64,000 nt of DNA, taken from Massilia endophytica. Its GTDB lineage: Bacteria > Pseudomonadota > Gammaproteobacteria > Burkholderiales > Burkholderiaceae_D. The position numbers and the translations under genes are program-made. This document shows positions 42,457 through 51,551 of the stretch, one piece after another (the first letter of the stretch is position 1; each line of letters opens with the position of its first letter). The stretch covers positions 2,976,001 to 3,040,000 of the forward strand of contig NZ_CP088952.1 of the NCBI RefSeq assembly GCF_021165955.1, written 5' to 3'. The notes beneath the pieces were generated by a model. The model was not told where the DNA came from and made no database searches. It worked only from the letters and a program-made list of their open reading frames with translations.

Positions 42457-44970
42457 CTAAGGCTTGCTGCTCAGGCTTACCTTGGCGCTTCCCAGCCCTT
42501 CGCTCGTGGCGGTCACCGTGATCGCCCCGCCCTGGCCAGGCCTGGTCCGCACGATCGCCAGCGCCAGTCCGTTGTAGACAGCGCGCTCCAGCGACTGGAA
42601 AGACACATGGCTGGTGGCATCGCCATTATCTGTCGCCACCAGTTCCGCCGGACCGGTCACGCTGAAGCGAACCTTGTTGCTGGAACGCGGCACCATCCGG
42701 CCCTGCCTGTCGGTGACGGCCACCGTCACGAAGGACAGATCCTTGCCGTCCGCCGCAAGTGCCTTGCGGTCGGCAGTCAGCGACAGCCTGGCAGGTGCTC
42801 CGGTCGTCTGCACCGTATCTTCGGCCCAGGGCTTGCCCTGTTTGTAGACGACGGCGCGCACCGTGCCGGGCTGGTACTTCACGTCATCCCAGCGCAGCCG
42901 GTAGTCGTTCGGCCCGCGCTTCTTGCGGCCCTGCGACTGGCCGTTGACGAAGAGTTCCGCCTCGTCGCCCGATGTGTACAGGTGCACAGGCGTGACCTGG
43001 CCCACGCGCTCCGGCCAGTTCCAGTGCGGCAGCAAGTGCGCCATCGGCAGCTCCGGACGCCAGCGCGCCTGATAGAGGTAGAAGCGGTCCTTCCTGAAGC
43101 CGGCCAGGTCCACGATGCCGAAGTAGGAACTGCGCGAGGGCATCTGCACTTTCTTCATCGCCGCCAGCTCCTTCGCGGCACGCTCGCGCGCCGCGGGATC
43201 GGTGAAGTTCAGTGCATTGGTCGAGTCGCTGTTGTAAGGGGTGGGTTCGCCAAGGTAATCGAAACCCGTCCAGACGAATTCGCCCGCGGCGTAGGGGCTG
43301 GCGTCCAGCCCCCTGAACTCCACGTCCGGCGACCAGGCCCAGGGCGGCGCGGTCAGATCGTAGCTGCTGACCTGGAAGTTGACGGCGCCTTCCTTCTTGT
43401 CGTCGCTGACGGGGAAGAAGTATTCGCCCCGCGAGCTCACGGTGGATGCGGTCTCGCTGCCATACACCGGGATGTGCGGCGAGCTGCGATGGAATTTGGC
43501 GTACTCCAGCGGCTTGTAGTTGAAGCCCACTACATCCACGGCGGTCTGGAAACCGTTATAGCCCGAAATGATGTGGTTGAAGCCGCCCGTTGTCGGCCGG
43601 GTGCGGTCTTCGCTGCGCACGATGTCGGCCAGGTGGGCCGCCACCCTCCAGCCTTCCGGCTCGCCCTGCTCCATGATCTCGTTACCGATGCTCCACATGA
43701 TCACGCTGGGGTGGTTGCGGTCGCGCTTTACCATGGAGCGCAGGTCCTTCTCGTGCCATTCGTCGTAGAGCGTGCCGTAGTCCTTTGGCACCTTGCTGAC
43801 GCGCCACGCGTCGAAAGCTTCTTCGACGATCAGGAAGCCCATGCGGTCCGCCAGCTCCAGCATCTCGGGTGCAGGAGGATTGTGCGTGGTGCGGATGGCG
43901 TTCACGCCCATGTCGCGCAGGATCTCGAACTGGCGTTCCAGCGCCCGGACGTTCAATGCCGTACCAAGCGCGCCAAGGTCGTGGTGCAGGCACACGCCCT
44001 GGATCGGCACATGCTCGCCGTTGAGAACAAAGCCGCGCGCCGCCTCGAATACCGCGGTACGGATGCCGAAGGGTGTTTCCACCTCGTCCACCACCTTGCC
44101 TTCGCCGGTCACGGTGGTGACGGCGACATAGCGCTGCGGGTCGCGCAGGCTCCACAGCTTCGGCTGCGTAACCTCAAGCGACTGCGCCAGAAGGCTCTGG
44201 CGGCCCGCCTTGACCTTGGTCAGCGGCGACACTTCGCTCTGCGCCAGCACCGGTCCGGTCTGCCGCCCCGCGGCATCCAGCGCATAAATCGCGGTGGAGA
44301 CCTGGGCTGCGGTGTCGCCGCCATTGTTGTCCAGCGTGACCTGGACATTGACCGTGGCCGACTCCTTCTTGATGATAGGCGTGGTGACGTAGGTGCCGTT
44401 GTGCGCCACGTGCAGGGGTGACGTCTTCACCAGCCACACATTGCGGTAGACGCCGCCGCCGGGATACCAGCGCGACGATTCCTGTGGATTGTCGACACGG
44501 ATCGCCACCACGTTCTCCGCCCCCGGCTTCAAATGCGGCGTCAGGTCTACGCGGAAGGATGCGTAGCCATAAGGCCAGCCCCCGACCTGTTTTCCGTTCA
44601 GCCAAACCGTTGCGTGCGACATGGCGCCGTCGATATCCAGATAGACGCGCTTGCCCGCGTCGCTGGCGGGCGATGTGAAATGCTTGCGATACCACGCCAC
44701 GCCCCACCAGGGCAGCTTGCCGGTCTCGCCATCGTATTCCTGCCTGAACGGCCCTTCGATGCCGAAATCGTGAGGCAGGTTCAGTTTGCGCCAAGCCTTG
44801 TCATCCAGCGACGGAGATGCCGCGCCTTCGGCGGGCTCACCCTTCAGGAAGCGCCAGTCGGCATTGAAGGAGGCGCGTTCGCGTACGGCCTGTTCGGCGG
44901 CATGCGCGGGAAGGACTGCCGCAACGGCGGCGCCGGTGAGGGCAAGCAGGGATACAGTTCGCATATTCAT
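42457..44970 (-). CDS. Glycoside hydrolase family 2 beta-galactosidase-like enzyme
   Basis: An 837-residue exported GH2 enzyme with a signal peptide ending LPAHA. A sugar-binding jelly roll (~30-215: FNADWRFLKGE; HDFGIEG; AWYRKHF) is followed by an Ig-like domain and a TIM barrel. The acid/base glutamate is in WSIGNEIMEQ (~430) and the nucleophile probably in VYGSETAST (~505). After the barrel come DUF4982-like and Ig-like C-terminal domains. This architecture is common in periplasmic beta-galactosidases that act on plant oligosaccharides. It is divergent from the binding-protein/two-component operon, a sugar context that fits. The linkage hydrolysed is not certain. Confidence 0.92.
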   Translation of the reverse strand: MNMRTVSLLALTGAAVAAVLPAHAAEQAVRERASFNADWRFLKGEPAEGAASPSLDDKAWRKLNLPHDFGIEGPFRQEYDGETGKLPWWGVAWYRKHFTSPASDAGKRVYLDIDGAMSHATVWLNGKQVGGWPYGYASFRVDLTPHLKPGAENVVAIRVDNPQESSRWYPGGGVYRNVWLVKTSPLHVAHNGTYVTTPIIKKESATVNVQVTLDNNGGDTAAQVSTAIYALDAAGRQTGPVLAQSEVSPLTKVKAGRQSLLAQSLEVTQPKLWSLRDPQRYVAVTTVTGEGKVVDEVETPFGIRTAVFEAARGFVLNGEHVPIQGVCLHHDLGALGTALNVRALERQFEILRDMGVNAIRTTHNPPAPEMLELADRMGFLIVEEAFDAWRVSKVPKDYGTLYDEWHEKDLRSMVKRDRNHPSVIMWSIGNEIMEQGEPEGWRVAAHLADIVRSEDRTRPTTGGFNHIISGYNGFQTAVDVVGFNYKPLEYAKFHRSSPHIPVYGSETASTVSSRGEYFFPVSDDKKEGAVNFQVSSYDLTAPPWAWSPDVEFRGLDASPYAAGEFVWTGFDYLGEPTPYNSDSTNALNFTDPAARERAAKELAAMKKVQMPSRSSYFGIVDLAGFRKDRFYLYQARWRPELPMAHLLPHWNWPERVGQVTPVHLYTSGDEAELFVNGQSQGRKKRGPNDYRLRWDDVKYQPGTVRAVVYKQGKPWAEDTVQTTGAPARLSLTADRKALAADGKDLSFVTVAVTDRQGRMVPRSSNKVRFSVTGPAELVATDNGDATSHVSFQSLERAVYNGLALAIVRTRPGQGGAITVTATSEGLGSAKVSLSSKP

Positions 44971-45027
44971 CTGTGTGGGCAGGAAGAAGAGGCTAGTATC
45001 GGCCCGTCATGGTCTTTTGAATAATAT

Positions 45028-45083
45028 CGATTTCAAGATAGGATTTTGCCGAAATCGGATAGCTCCGGGGGGTTCGATATAAT
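45028..45083 (+). promoter_or_regulatory. Promoter and inverted repeat upstream of the sugar-binding protein gene
   Basis: A perfect TATAAT (45078-45083) lies 27 bases before the GTG start. The inverted repeat CGATTTC / GAAATCG (45028-45034, 45051-45057, 16-base spacer) ends in the -35 area and could bind a regulator. No strong -35 hexamer is visible, suggesting an activated promoter. Confidence 0.45.
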
Positions 45084-45109
45084 TGCCCCTCATTTTTAGG
45101 GGGAATTGC

Positions 45110-46420
45110 GTGGGTGCGTCGATTCGTCAGGTGAGCTCCTTGGCCATGCGCGGCAGACTGCTGCGGGCGGCCCTGCTTGGCCTGGCGTGCGCGGCCCCTC
45201 TTCCCGCCCTCCCTTCCACCGAATCCCACGACGCCTCGCTGCAGGTGCTGCACTGGTGGACGTCCGCCGGGGAAAGGCGCGCCGCGAAAATCCTTGCCAC
45301 CCGCCTGGGCGAGGAAGGCATCGAATGGAAGGACAACGCCGTGCCAGGCGGAGCGGGCCTCGGCGCAGGCAAGGTACTCAAGAGCCGCGTCCTCGCGGGT
45401 GATTCTCCCGGCGCCACCCAGATCATCGGGGTTTCGGTCGGCGAATGGGCGGAACTGGGCCTGCTGCGCGGCTTCGACAGCGTGGCCGCCGCAGGCAACT
45501 GGAACCGCGTGCTCTTCCCCACTGTGTACTCCCTGGTGCAGCATCACGGCCATGTGGTGGCGGCGCCGCTCGGCATCCACCGCATCAACACCCTGTTCTA
45601 CAACCGCAAGCTGTTCACCCGCCTGCAGCTTTCACCGCCCTCGAACTGGGCCGAATTCGAACAGGTCTCCCGCAAGCTGCGCGCAGCAGGCGTTGCGCCG
45701 CTGATGCAGAGCAGCGAGCCATGGCAGGTGGCCACGCTCTTTGAAAATCTTGTACTGGCCGAGAGCGGCCCCGAATACTACCGGGACCTGTTCGTCCGCC
45801 TGAGCCCCCAGGCAGCATCGGACAAGCGCCTGCGCGAAGCCCTTTTCCGCCTGCGCGGCATGAAGGGCTGGATGGCGCCGCTCGAAGAACTGTCCTGGCC
45901 CGATGCCGTGCGCCGCTTCTCGCGCCGCGAGGCGGCCATGCTGGTGATGGGCGACTGGGCCAAGGCGGAACTGAACGAATGGGGCTTCGCCACGGACGAC
46001 GAATTCTCCTGCGCCCCGATGCCGGGCACCGCCAAGCTGCACCTGTACAGCGTGGACACGCTGGCCATGCTGGGCACGGACAGCAGCCGCATGGCGGCCC
46101 AGGAAAAGCTGGCGAAGCTCGTGGTCACGCCAGCGGTGCAGCAGCAGTTCAATGCCGCGAAAGGCGCGGTCAGCGTGCGGCGCGACGCCGATCCTACCGG
46201 CATGGACAGCTGCGCCCGCGATTCCTGGACCACCTTCGCCGGCGGCGCTGCCGCCCAGGCGCCCAGCCTCGTGCACCGCATGGCGGCGGACGAGGAGAGC
46301 CGCGACGCGATCATCGCGGAGGTGCACCGCTACTTCATGAACGACAGCATCACCGAAGCCGACGTGCAGCGCCGCCTTGCGGCTGTCCTGCGCGCGCTGA
46401 ACCTGCGCCGGCGCAAATGA
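45110..46420 (+). CDS. Family 1 extracellular solute (sugar)-binding protein
   Basis: A 436-residue periplasmic binding protein with an N-terminal export signal (MRGRLLRAALLGLACAAPLPA). LQVLHWWTSAGERRAAKIL begins the mature protein, and APLGIHRINTLFYNRKLF and EAAMLVMGDWAKAEL are typical of ABC sugar-binding proteins of the glucose/mannose type. The GTG at 45110 follows AGGGGG by six bases; an ATG at 45146 is the alternative. No permease or ATPase gene follows. Instead a response regulator and histidine kinase come 22 bases downstream, so it may present the ligand to the sensor rather than to a transporter. Confidence 0.88.
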   Translation: MGASIRQVSSLAMRGRLLRAALLGLACAAPLPALPSTESHDASLQVLHWWTSAGERRAAKILATRLGEEGIEWKDNAVPGGAGLGAGKVLKSRVLAGDSPGATQIIGVSVGEWAELGLLRGFDSVAAAGNWNRVLFPTVYSLVQHHGHVVAAPLGIHRINTLFYNRKLFTRLQLSPPSNWAEFEQVSRKLRAAGVAPLMQSSEPWQVATLFENLVLAESGPEYYRDLFVRLSPQAASDKRLREALFRLRGMKGWMAPLEELSWPDAVRRFSRREAAMLVMGDWAKAELNEWGFATDDEFSCAPMPGTAKLHLYSVDTLAMLGTDSSRMAAQEKLAKLVVTPAVQQQFNAAKGAVSVRRDADPTGMDSCARDSWTTFAGGAAAQAPSLVHRMAADEESRDAIIAEVHRYFMNDSITEADVQRRLAAVLRALNLRRRK

Positions 46421-46442
46421 CCGGCCACCACGAGGAAAGAGC

Positions 46443-47156
46443 ATGGCACGCAAGATCCTGATTGTCGACGACGACCAGAAAACCCGGATGCTGCTCAAGA
46501 CCTATCTTGAGAAGAACCAGTACGAGGTGATCCTTTCGCACAATGGCGAAAGCTTCCTGTCCGAGCTGCACCTGCATGCAGGCCAGCTCTCGCTGGTGAT
46601 CCTGGACGTGATGCTTCCCGATACCGACGGTTTCGCCCTGTGCCGCATTGTGCGCCAGCAGTCCAATGTGCCCATCATCATGCTGACCGCCAGCTCGGAC
46701 GAAACGGACCGCGTCGTCGGCCTGGAGCTGGGAGCGGACGACTATATCGCCAAACCCTACAGCCCGCGCGAGCTGCTGGCCCGCATCAAGGCTATACTGC
46801 GGCGTGTGTCGGCGGAACCGGCGGCCGCGCCGCGCTACTACCGCTTCAACGGCTTCACGCTCGATGCGCTGGAGCGCAAGGTGGTCGACAGCGAAGGCCA
46901 GCCCCTCGCGCTCACGGGCCTGGACTTTCAGCTACTGAAGTACTTCGTGGACCATCCGGGCGATATCCTGGACCGCAGCATCCTGTGCGAGGAAACCCGC
47001 GGCCGCGACGCCGGTCCTCTGGACCGTTCGCTCGACGTGCAGATCAGCCGCCTGCGCCTGCGCCTGAACGACGACGGCAAGCAGCCCATGCTGATCAAGA
47101 CCGTGCGCGGCGCAGGCTATGTGTTCTCGGCGGACGTGAGCGTTTCCCATGTCTGA
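46443..47156 (+). CDS. OmpR-family response regulator
   Basis: A 237-residue regulator. The receiver domain has the acidic pair DD at 9-10, phospho-acceptor D55 (LVILDVMLPDTDGF) and lysine in IAKPYSPREL; residues ~135-235 form an OmpR/PhoB winged helix (LTGLDFQLLKYFVDHPGD; QISRLRLRLNDD). AGGAAAG precedes the ATG. Its gene overlaps the histidine kinase gene by eight bases. Probable targets include the TonB receptor two genes on, whose upstream gap carries 10-bp-spaced TGTAA direct repeats typical of this family's sites. Confidence 0.95.
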   Translation: MARKILIVDDDQKTRMLLKTYLEKNQYEVILSHNGESFLSELHLHAGQLSLVILDVMLPDTDGFALCRIVRQQSNVPIIMLTASSDETDRVVGLELGADDYIAKPYSPRELLARIKAILRRVSAEPAAAPRYYRFNGFTLDALERKVVDSEGQPLALTGLDFQLLKYFVDHPGDILDRSILCEETRGRDAGPLDRSLDVQISRLRLRLNDDGKQPMLIKTVRGAGYVFSADVSVSHV

Positions 47157-48585
47157 ACGGCGCTGGTGGCCCCAGTCCCTTCTGGGCCGCCTCTCGCTGG
47201 TGATGGTGGCGGGCCTGCTCATCACACAGATCGCGGGCAGCGCCATCTGGGCCACACAACTGCGGGCCAAGGCCGAGGCGGACGCCAAATCCGCCGCCCA
47301 GTACCTGGGCCAGGGTGCGGCCAGTTCCATCCGCTTCTTCCGCAGCCTGCCTCCCAGCTACCGCAGCCTGCTGATCCAGCAGCTGCGCGAAATGGGCGGC
47401 ACGCGTTTCTTCGTGTCCCTGAACCGCGCCTATGTGCCGGTGCCGCCCATCGCCCCCAACGCGCTGGCCGACACGGCGCTCGGCACCGTCGGCGCCACCC
47501 TGCGCAATGACCTGAACCACGACCAGTTCCGCCTCGCCTTTGCCTGGCCCGACCAGCTGGCCGTGTCGCCGGACGGCGTGCATCTGGGCGAGCTGCCGGA
47601 GAACTGGGTGCGCCACATCCTGCTGCCAAAGCCGGACCCCGCGCCCATTCTCGTGATCCAGACGGAGCTCGAACCCGGCAACTGGCTGTACATGGCCACG
47701 CTGATGCCCGACCCCTACTTCCTCCGCAACAGCGATCCGCTGTCGCCGGACCGGCTGGTGCTGCAGGGCCTCTCGCTGGCCGCCGTACTGCTGCTCTCGA
47801 TCCTGGTTGTGCGCTCCATCACGCGCCCGCTGGCCGCGCTGTCCGACGCCGCAGAGGCCTTCGGCAAGGACGAAAACGCGCCTGCGCTGCCGGTGACGGG
47901 CAGCCGCGAGTTCGTGAACACGGCACGCGCATTCTCCGCCATGCGCGACCGCATCGCGCGCTATATCGAGGATCGCGAACGCCTCTTCATCTCGATCTCG
48001 CATGACCTGCGCACGCCCATCACCCGTCTCAAGCTGCGCGCCGAGCTGCTGGACGACGAAGCCCTGCGCAACGAGTTCGAGGAGGACCTGGACGAACTGG
48101 ACATGATGGTCAAGGGCGCGCTGCAGTGCGTGAAGGACAGCGACATCCACGAGAACCCGGCCGAGATCCGCCTGGACAGTTTGATCAAGCGTCTGGTGCG
48201 CAGCGCCCAGCTGGCAGGCCACAGCGTGGCTTTCGGCGGCACGAGCGCCGTCGTGCGCGGCAAGCCGCTTGCACTGAAGCGCGCCATCGGCAACCTGCTG
48301 GACAACGCCCTGTTCTACGGCGAGCGCGCCGAGATCAGCGTGCGCACGCTCGATGGCTGGGTGGAAATCGCCGTGCGCGACCACGGCCCCGGCGTGCCGG
48401 AAGATGCTTTCCCCAGCCTGTTTGAACCCTATGTGCGCCTGGCCCACGGCCGCGAACGCAACGACGGCGGCATGGGACTGGGCCTCGGCATCGCACGCGG
48501 CGTGATCGAAGGCCATGGCGGCAAGCTCCTTTTGGCAAACCATCCCGAGGGCGGACTCAATTCCGTGATCCATCTCCCCGCATGA
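47149..48585 (+). CDS. Sensor histidine kinase (EnvZ-like)
   Basis: A 478-residue membrane kinase. TM1 is at ~11-32, followed by a periplasmic sensor of ~155 residues, TM2 near ~200-222 and HAMP. The dimerisation/phosphotransfer motif is SISHDLRTPITRLK (H285), the N box is IGNLLDNALFYG, and DHGPGVP and MGLGLGIA are the G boxes. It phosphorylates the overlapping response regulator. The periplasmic sensor is not a recognised ligand-binding fold and could dock the binding protein encoded upstream. The last 337 bases before the next gene are regulatory. Confidence 0.94.
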   Translation: MSERRWWPQSLLGRLSLVMVAGLLITQIAGSAIWATQLRAKAEADAKSAAQYLGQGAASSIRFFRSLPPSYRSLLIQQLREMGGTRFFVSLNRAYVPVPPIAPNALADTALGTVGATLRNDLNHDQFRLAFAWPDQLAVSPDGVHLGELPENWVRHILLPKPDPAPILVIQTELEPGNWLYMATLMPDPYFLRNSDPLSPDRLVLQGLSLAAVLLLSILVVRSITRPLAALSDAAEAFGKDENAPALPVTGSREFVNTARAFSAMRDRIARYIEDRERLFISISHDLRTPITRLKLRAELLDDEALRNEFEEDLDELDMMVKGALQCVKDSDIHENPAEIRLDSLIKRLVRSAQLAGHSVAFGGTSAVVRGKPLALKRAIGNLLDNALFYGERAEISVRTLDGWVEIAVRDHGPGVPEDAFPSLFEPYVRLAHGRERNDGGMGLGLGIARGVIEGHGGKLLLANHPEGGLNSVIHLPA

Positions 48586-48602
48586 AGCGTTATTTAGACA
48601 AG

Positions 48603-48687
48603 TGTTTTGTAATGTTTTGTAAGCCTGCCTGACGCTGGGTTTCAGCGCTTTCGGCAGCCCGGCGGGTCCAATGTAAAGATACGTAAG
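48603..48687 (+). promoter_or_regulatory. Two pairs of 10-bp-spaced TGTAA direct repeats (probable response-regulator sites)
   Basis: TGTTTTGTAA occurs twice in perfect tandem (48603-48612, 48613-48622), giving TGTAA half-sites ten bases apart. A second pair follows: TGTAA at 48672 and CGTAA at 48682, again ten bases apart. Direct repeats with one helical turn spacing are the usual binding mode of OmpR/PhoB-family regulators, and this gap joins the two-component operon to the TonB receptor gene. Confidence 0.6.
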
Positions 48688-48844
48688 CGGCCGCGCCTTC
48701 CCGTCGCATCAATTCCCAATCAAATCAATCAGTTAGCCGAATCCAGCTGCCCATGGAGGCGCGCTGGTGTCACACGGCAGGCCGGTGCTAGCATCGGTTC
48801 ATCGACACGGTAACTCACACTCCCCTCTTGTGTGTGAGCTTTGT

Positions 48845-48876
48845 CCGGCGCCACCCCGGCGGCGCCGGTTTTTTTT
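48845..48876 (+). terminator. Terminator-like hairpin with T8 in the TonB receptor leader
   Basis: Perfect 8-bp stem CCGGCGCC / GGCGCCGG with an eight-base loop, followed by eight T. It is 260 bases after the kinase stop and 46 bases before the receptor start. It could end the two-component transcript, or act as an attenuator if the receptor promoter lies upstream of it, as the extended -10 at 48786 suggests. Confidence 0.75.
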
Positions 48877-48922
48877 GGCCTAAGCGATACCGACACTGAA
48901 AAAAACATCCAAGGGAGAACGT

Positions 48923-51532
48923 ATGTCCGAGCCATTGATCCGAAAAAAATACCTGACCCAACTGATCGCGATGGCGCTTGGCGCACTATCCGCGCAGGGC
49001 CACGCGGCAGGCCAGGCCGATACCTCGGCCGCAGCCGATGCCGCCCCTGTCGTGGAAGTGCGCGGCATCCGCGAAACGCTGAAGCGCAATCTGGCGGAGA
49101 AGCGCGATTCGTTGAACATCGTCGACACGGTGACCGCGGAAGACCTGGGCAAATTCCCGGACAAGAACGTGGCGGACTCCCTGCAGCGCGTGCCCGGCAT
49201 CTCCGTGGACCGAACCTGGGGCGAAGGCCGCGACATCTTCGTGCGCGGCACGGACAAGAACCTGAACATGACGCAGCTGAACGGCCAATCCGTGGCCTCG
49301 GCCTACTGGTGGAAGAACGACGCGCAGAGCCGCGGCTTCAACTACGACATCCTTCCTTCCGAACTGGTGGGCAGCCTGGACGTGTACAAGAGCCCTTCCG
49401 CCGACCTGGATGAAGGCAGCATCGGCGGCTTGGTGATCGTGAAGACGCGCAAGCCCCTGCAATTCAAGCAGCCCCTCACGGCGCAGTTCTCCGCCGAAGC
49501 CACCTACAGCGACCTGCCTTCCAAGACCGATCCCCAGTTCTCCGGCCTCGTGGCATGGAAGAACGAGGCGAAAACCTTCGGTATCCTTGCAGCCTTGAGC
49601 CGCCAGCAGCGCACCATGCGGCGCGACGGCCTGGAGAACTTCACCGACGCCACGAAATACAACATCGTGGACCAGAACGGCGCCGTCACGCCGAACGCCT
49701 ATGCCTCGTGGGGCGGCGGCTCCGCCATCTTCCGCCAGGACCGCGAGCGCACCACCGGCAACCTGACATTGCAACTGCGTCCAACGCCTTCCTCCGATAT
49801 CTCATTGAACTACATGAATTCGGACATGGACATGGACAACAATAACCAGAACTACCTGTGGCAGGCAGGCGGTCTGGCGGACGCCAATGGCACGCTGCGC
49901 GTGACCAACCCGCGCTTCATCACCACCTCGGACGGCACGAAAGCCCTGGTGGGCGGCACCGTGGGCCCGACCACGGGCGTATCCTTCGAGCCCATCTACC
50001 GCGAGGCCTATATCAAGTCCAAAGTGCTGGACCTGGAAGGCAACGTGGACGGCGACGGCTGGCAGCTGCACGCCCAGGCGGGCACCACCTCCGGCGCGGG
50101 CGGCAGCCTCCACGACCGCAACTTCTGGTTCACCGGGAACACCCGCGCCACCATCAACCTCGCGCCGGACACCTATGAGGTCACCTATCTCGACATGAAC
50201 CCGCTCGATCCCACGAAGCTTACGCTGCAGGGCGCGCGCGACTGGATCCGCCGCATGGAGAGCAAGGAGAAGTACGGCCAGGCCGACCTCACGCTGGACG
50301 TGGACAAGGGCTTCATCAAGAACGTGAAACTGGGCGCCAAGCTGCGCGACAACACGGTGCAGAACCGCCGCGTCATCGGCACGGTGGGACCAGGCAGCAC
50401 CGGCTGGCAGTCCTTCTCGCTGGCGGACCTCTCCACCGGCCCCTCGCCGAAACTGAGCCAGGAAGCCGCCACGGCAGGCTCCCTTACCCAGTACGCGTGG
50501 GTGGACGACGCGCTGGCCTTCAGCAAGGGCTTCCCCATGTACGACAAGGGCATGGTGTATGCGGAAGCGAAGGGCGAGTACTACCGCATCAAGGAACGCA
50601 TCTCTGCACTGTACGGCAAGGCGGAATTCGCCTACGACAAGTGGCGCGGCGACTTCGGCGTGCGCTATGTGCGCACCCGCCAGACGTCGGAAGCGAACCA
50701 GAACCTTGGCGGCACGGGCAACTACACGCTGGGCAGCGTGGAGCGCAGCTACAACGACATTCTGCCCAACCTGAACTTCGTGTACGAACTGCGGCGCGAC
50801 CTGCTGGTGCGTGGCGCCGTGTCGCGGGTGATGGCAAGGAACACCTTCAGCGACCTGAGCGCCAGCACGGAAGTCAGCGGCACCACGAATGCCGCCACGG
50901 CAGGCAACCCGCTGCTGAACCCATACCATGCCAACCAGGCCGAGATCGGGGCGGAATGGTATTTCGCCGACGCGTCCCTGCTGTCCGCCACCCTGTTCAG
51001 CAAGCGCCTGGATACCTTCATCTACACCTCCACCGCCATCGAGAACGTGGCAGGCGTGATGCGTCCCGTCACGCGGCCGCACAACGCAGACAACGGCGCC
51101 ACCATCAAGGGCCTGGAGCTGCAATGGCAGCAGGCATTCGGCAACGGCTTCGGCGCCATCGTCAACTACACCTTCACCGACGCCAAGGCCGGCTCGGTGG
51201 CGGGCGGCCGCAAGCTCAATGTGGTGGGCAATTCGCGCAACCAGCTCAATGCCAGCGGCTACTACGAGAAGCACGGCTACAGCCTGCGCGTGTCCTACAA
51301 CTACCGGTCCAAGTCCTATGGCGGGCTCGATGAAGGCGGCCAGGACGTGACCAGCGCCTACGGCCAGTGGGATGCCACGGCAAACTGGGATATCACTCCC
51401 AAGTACAGCCTGTACGCGTCGGCCGTCAATATCGGCAACGAGGTAATCCGCACCAACACCACGGACGGCCTGCCGGTTGGCGTCTACGAAAACGGTGCCC
51501 GCTACAGCATCGGCCTGCGCGCGAAGTTCTGA
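48923..51532 (+). CDS. TonB-dependent receptor (carbohydrate type)
   Basis: An 869-residue outer-membrane receptor with a signal peptide ending around AQGHA, then a TonB-box-like VVEVRGIRETL. The plug (~60-190: AEDLGKFPDKNVADSLQRVPGISVDR; NLNMTQLNGQ) is of the large carbohydrate-receptor class seen in Xanthomonas and Caulobacter, and the barrel ends YSIGLRAKF. AAGGGAG precedes the ATG. A FucP-like sugar transporter follows 19 bases on, so the pair would import an oligosaccharide or sugar across both membranes. Control by the upstream two-component system is likely. Confidence 0.93.
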   Translation: MSEPLIRKKYLTQLIAMALGALSAQGHAAGQADTSAAADAAPVVEVRGIRETLKRNLAEKRDSLNIVDTVTAEDLGKFPDKNVADSLQRVPGISVDRTWGEGRDIFVRGTDKNLNMTQLNGQSVASAYWWKNDAQSRGFNYDILPSELVGSLDVYKSPSADLDEGSIGGLVIVKTRKPLQFKQPLTAQFSAEATYSDLPSKTDPQFSGLVAWKNEAKTFGILAALSRQQRTMRRDGLENFTDATKYNIVDQNGAVTPNAYASWGGGSAIFRQDRERTTGNLTLQLRPTPSSDISLNYMNSDMDMDNNNQNYLWQAGGLADANGTLRVTNPRFITTSDGTKALVGGTVGPTTGVSFEPIYREAYIKSKVLDLEGNVDGDGWQLHAQAGTTSGAGGSLHDRNFWFTGNTRATINLAPDTYEVTYLDMNPLDPTKLTLQGARDWIRRMESKEKYGQADLTLDVDKGFIKNVKLGAKLRDNTVQNRRVIGTVGPGSTGWQSFSLADLSTGPSPKLSQEAATAGSLTQYAWVDDALAFSKGFPMYDKGMVYAEAKGEYYRIKERISALYGKAEFAYDKWRGDFGVRYVRTRQTSEANQNLGGTGNYTLGSVERSYNDILPNLNFVYELRRDLLVRGAVSRVMARNTFSDLSASTEVSGTTNAATAGNPLLNPYHANQAEIGAEWYFADASLLSATLFSKRLDTFIYTSTAIENVAGVMRPVTRPHNADNGATIKGLELQWQQAFGNGFGAIVNYTFTDAKAGSVAGGRKLNVVGNSRNQLNASGYYEKHGYSLRVSYNYRSKSYGGLDEGGQDVTSAYGQWDATANWDITPKYSLYASAVNIGNEVIRTNTTDGLPVGVYENGARYSIGLRAKF

Positions 51533-51551
51533 AGCAATGAGGAATCAGGCA

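Larger units (their letters stand above)
48586..48922. other. 337-base gap between the histidine kinase and TonB receptor genes
   Basis: The only gene-free stretch over 300 bases. It holds the two pairs of TGTAA direct repeats, a weak extended -10 (TGC-TAGCAT, 48786-48794), a stem CTCACAC/GTGTGAG (48814-48838) and a terminator-like hairpin. No open frame with a ribosome-binding site and no recognisable riboswitch core was seen. Confidence 0.7.

Noticed and set aside
45086..45102. Hairpin CCCCT/AGGGG that would mask the ribosome-binding site of the sugar-binding protein gene
   Set aside because: The TATAAT at 45078-45083 puts the transcript start near 45090, so most of the 5' arm would not be transcribed.
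48586..48922. Cobalamin or other riboswitch in the TonB receptor leader
   Set aside because: No conserved riboswitch core sequence was seen; only two simple hairpins.
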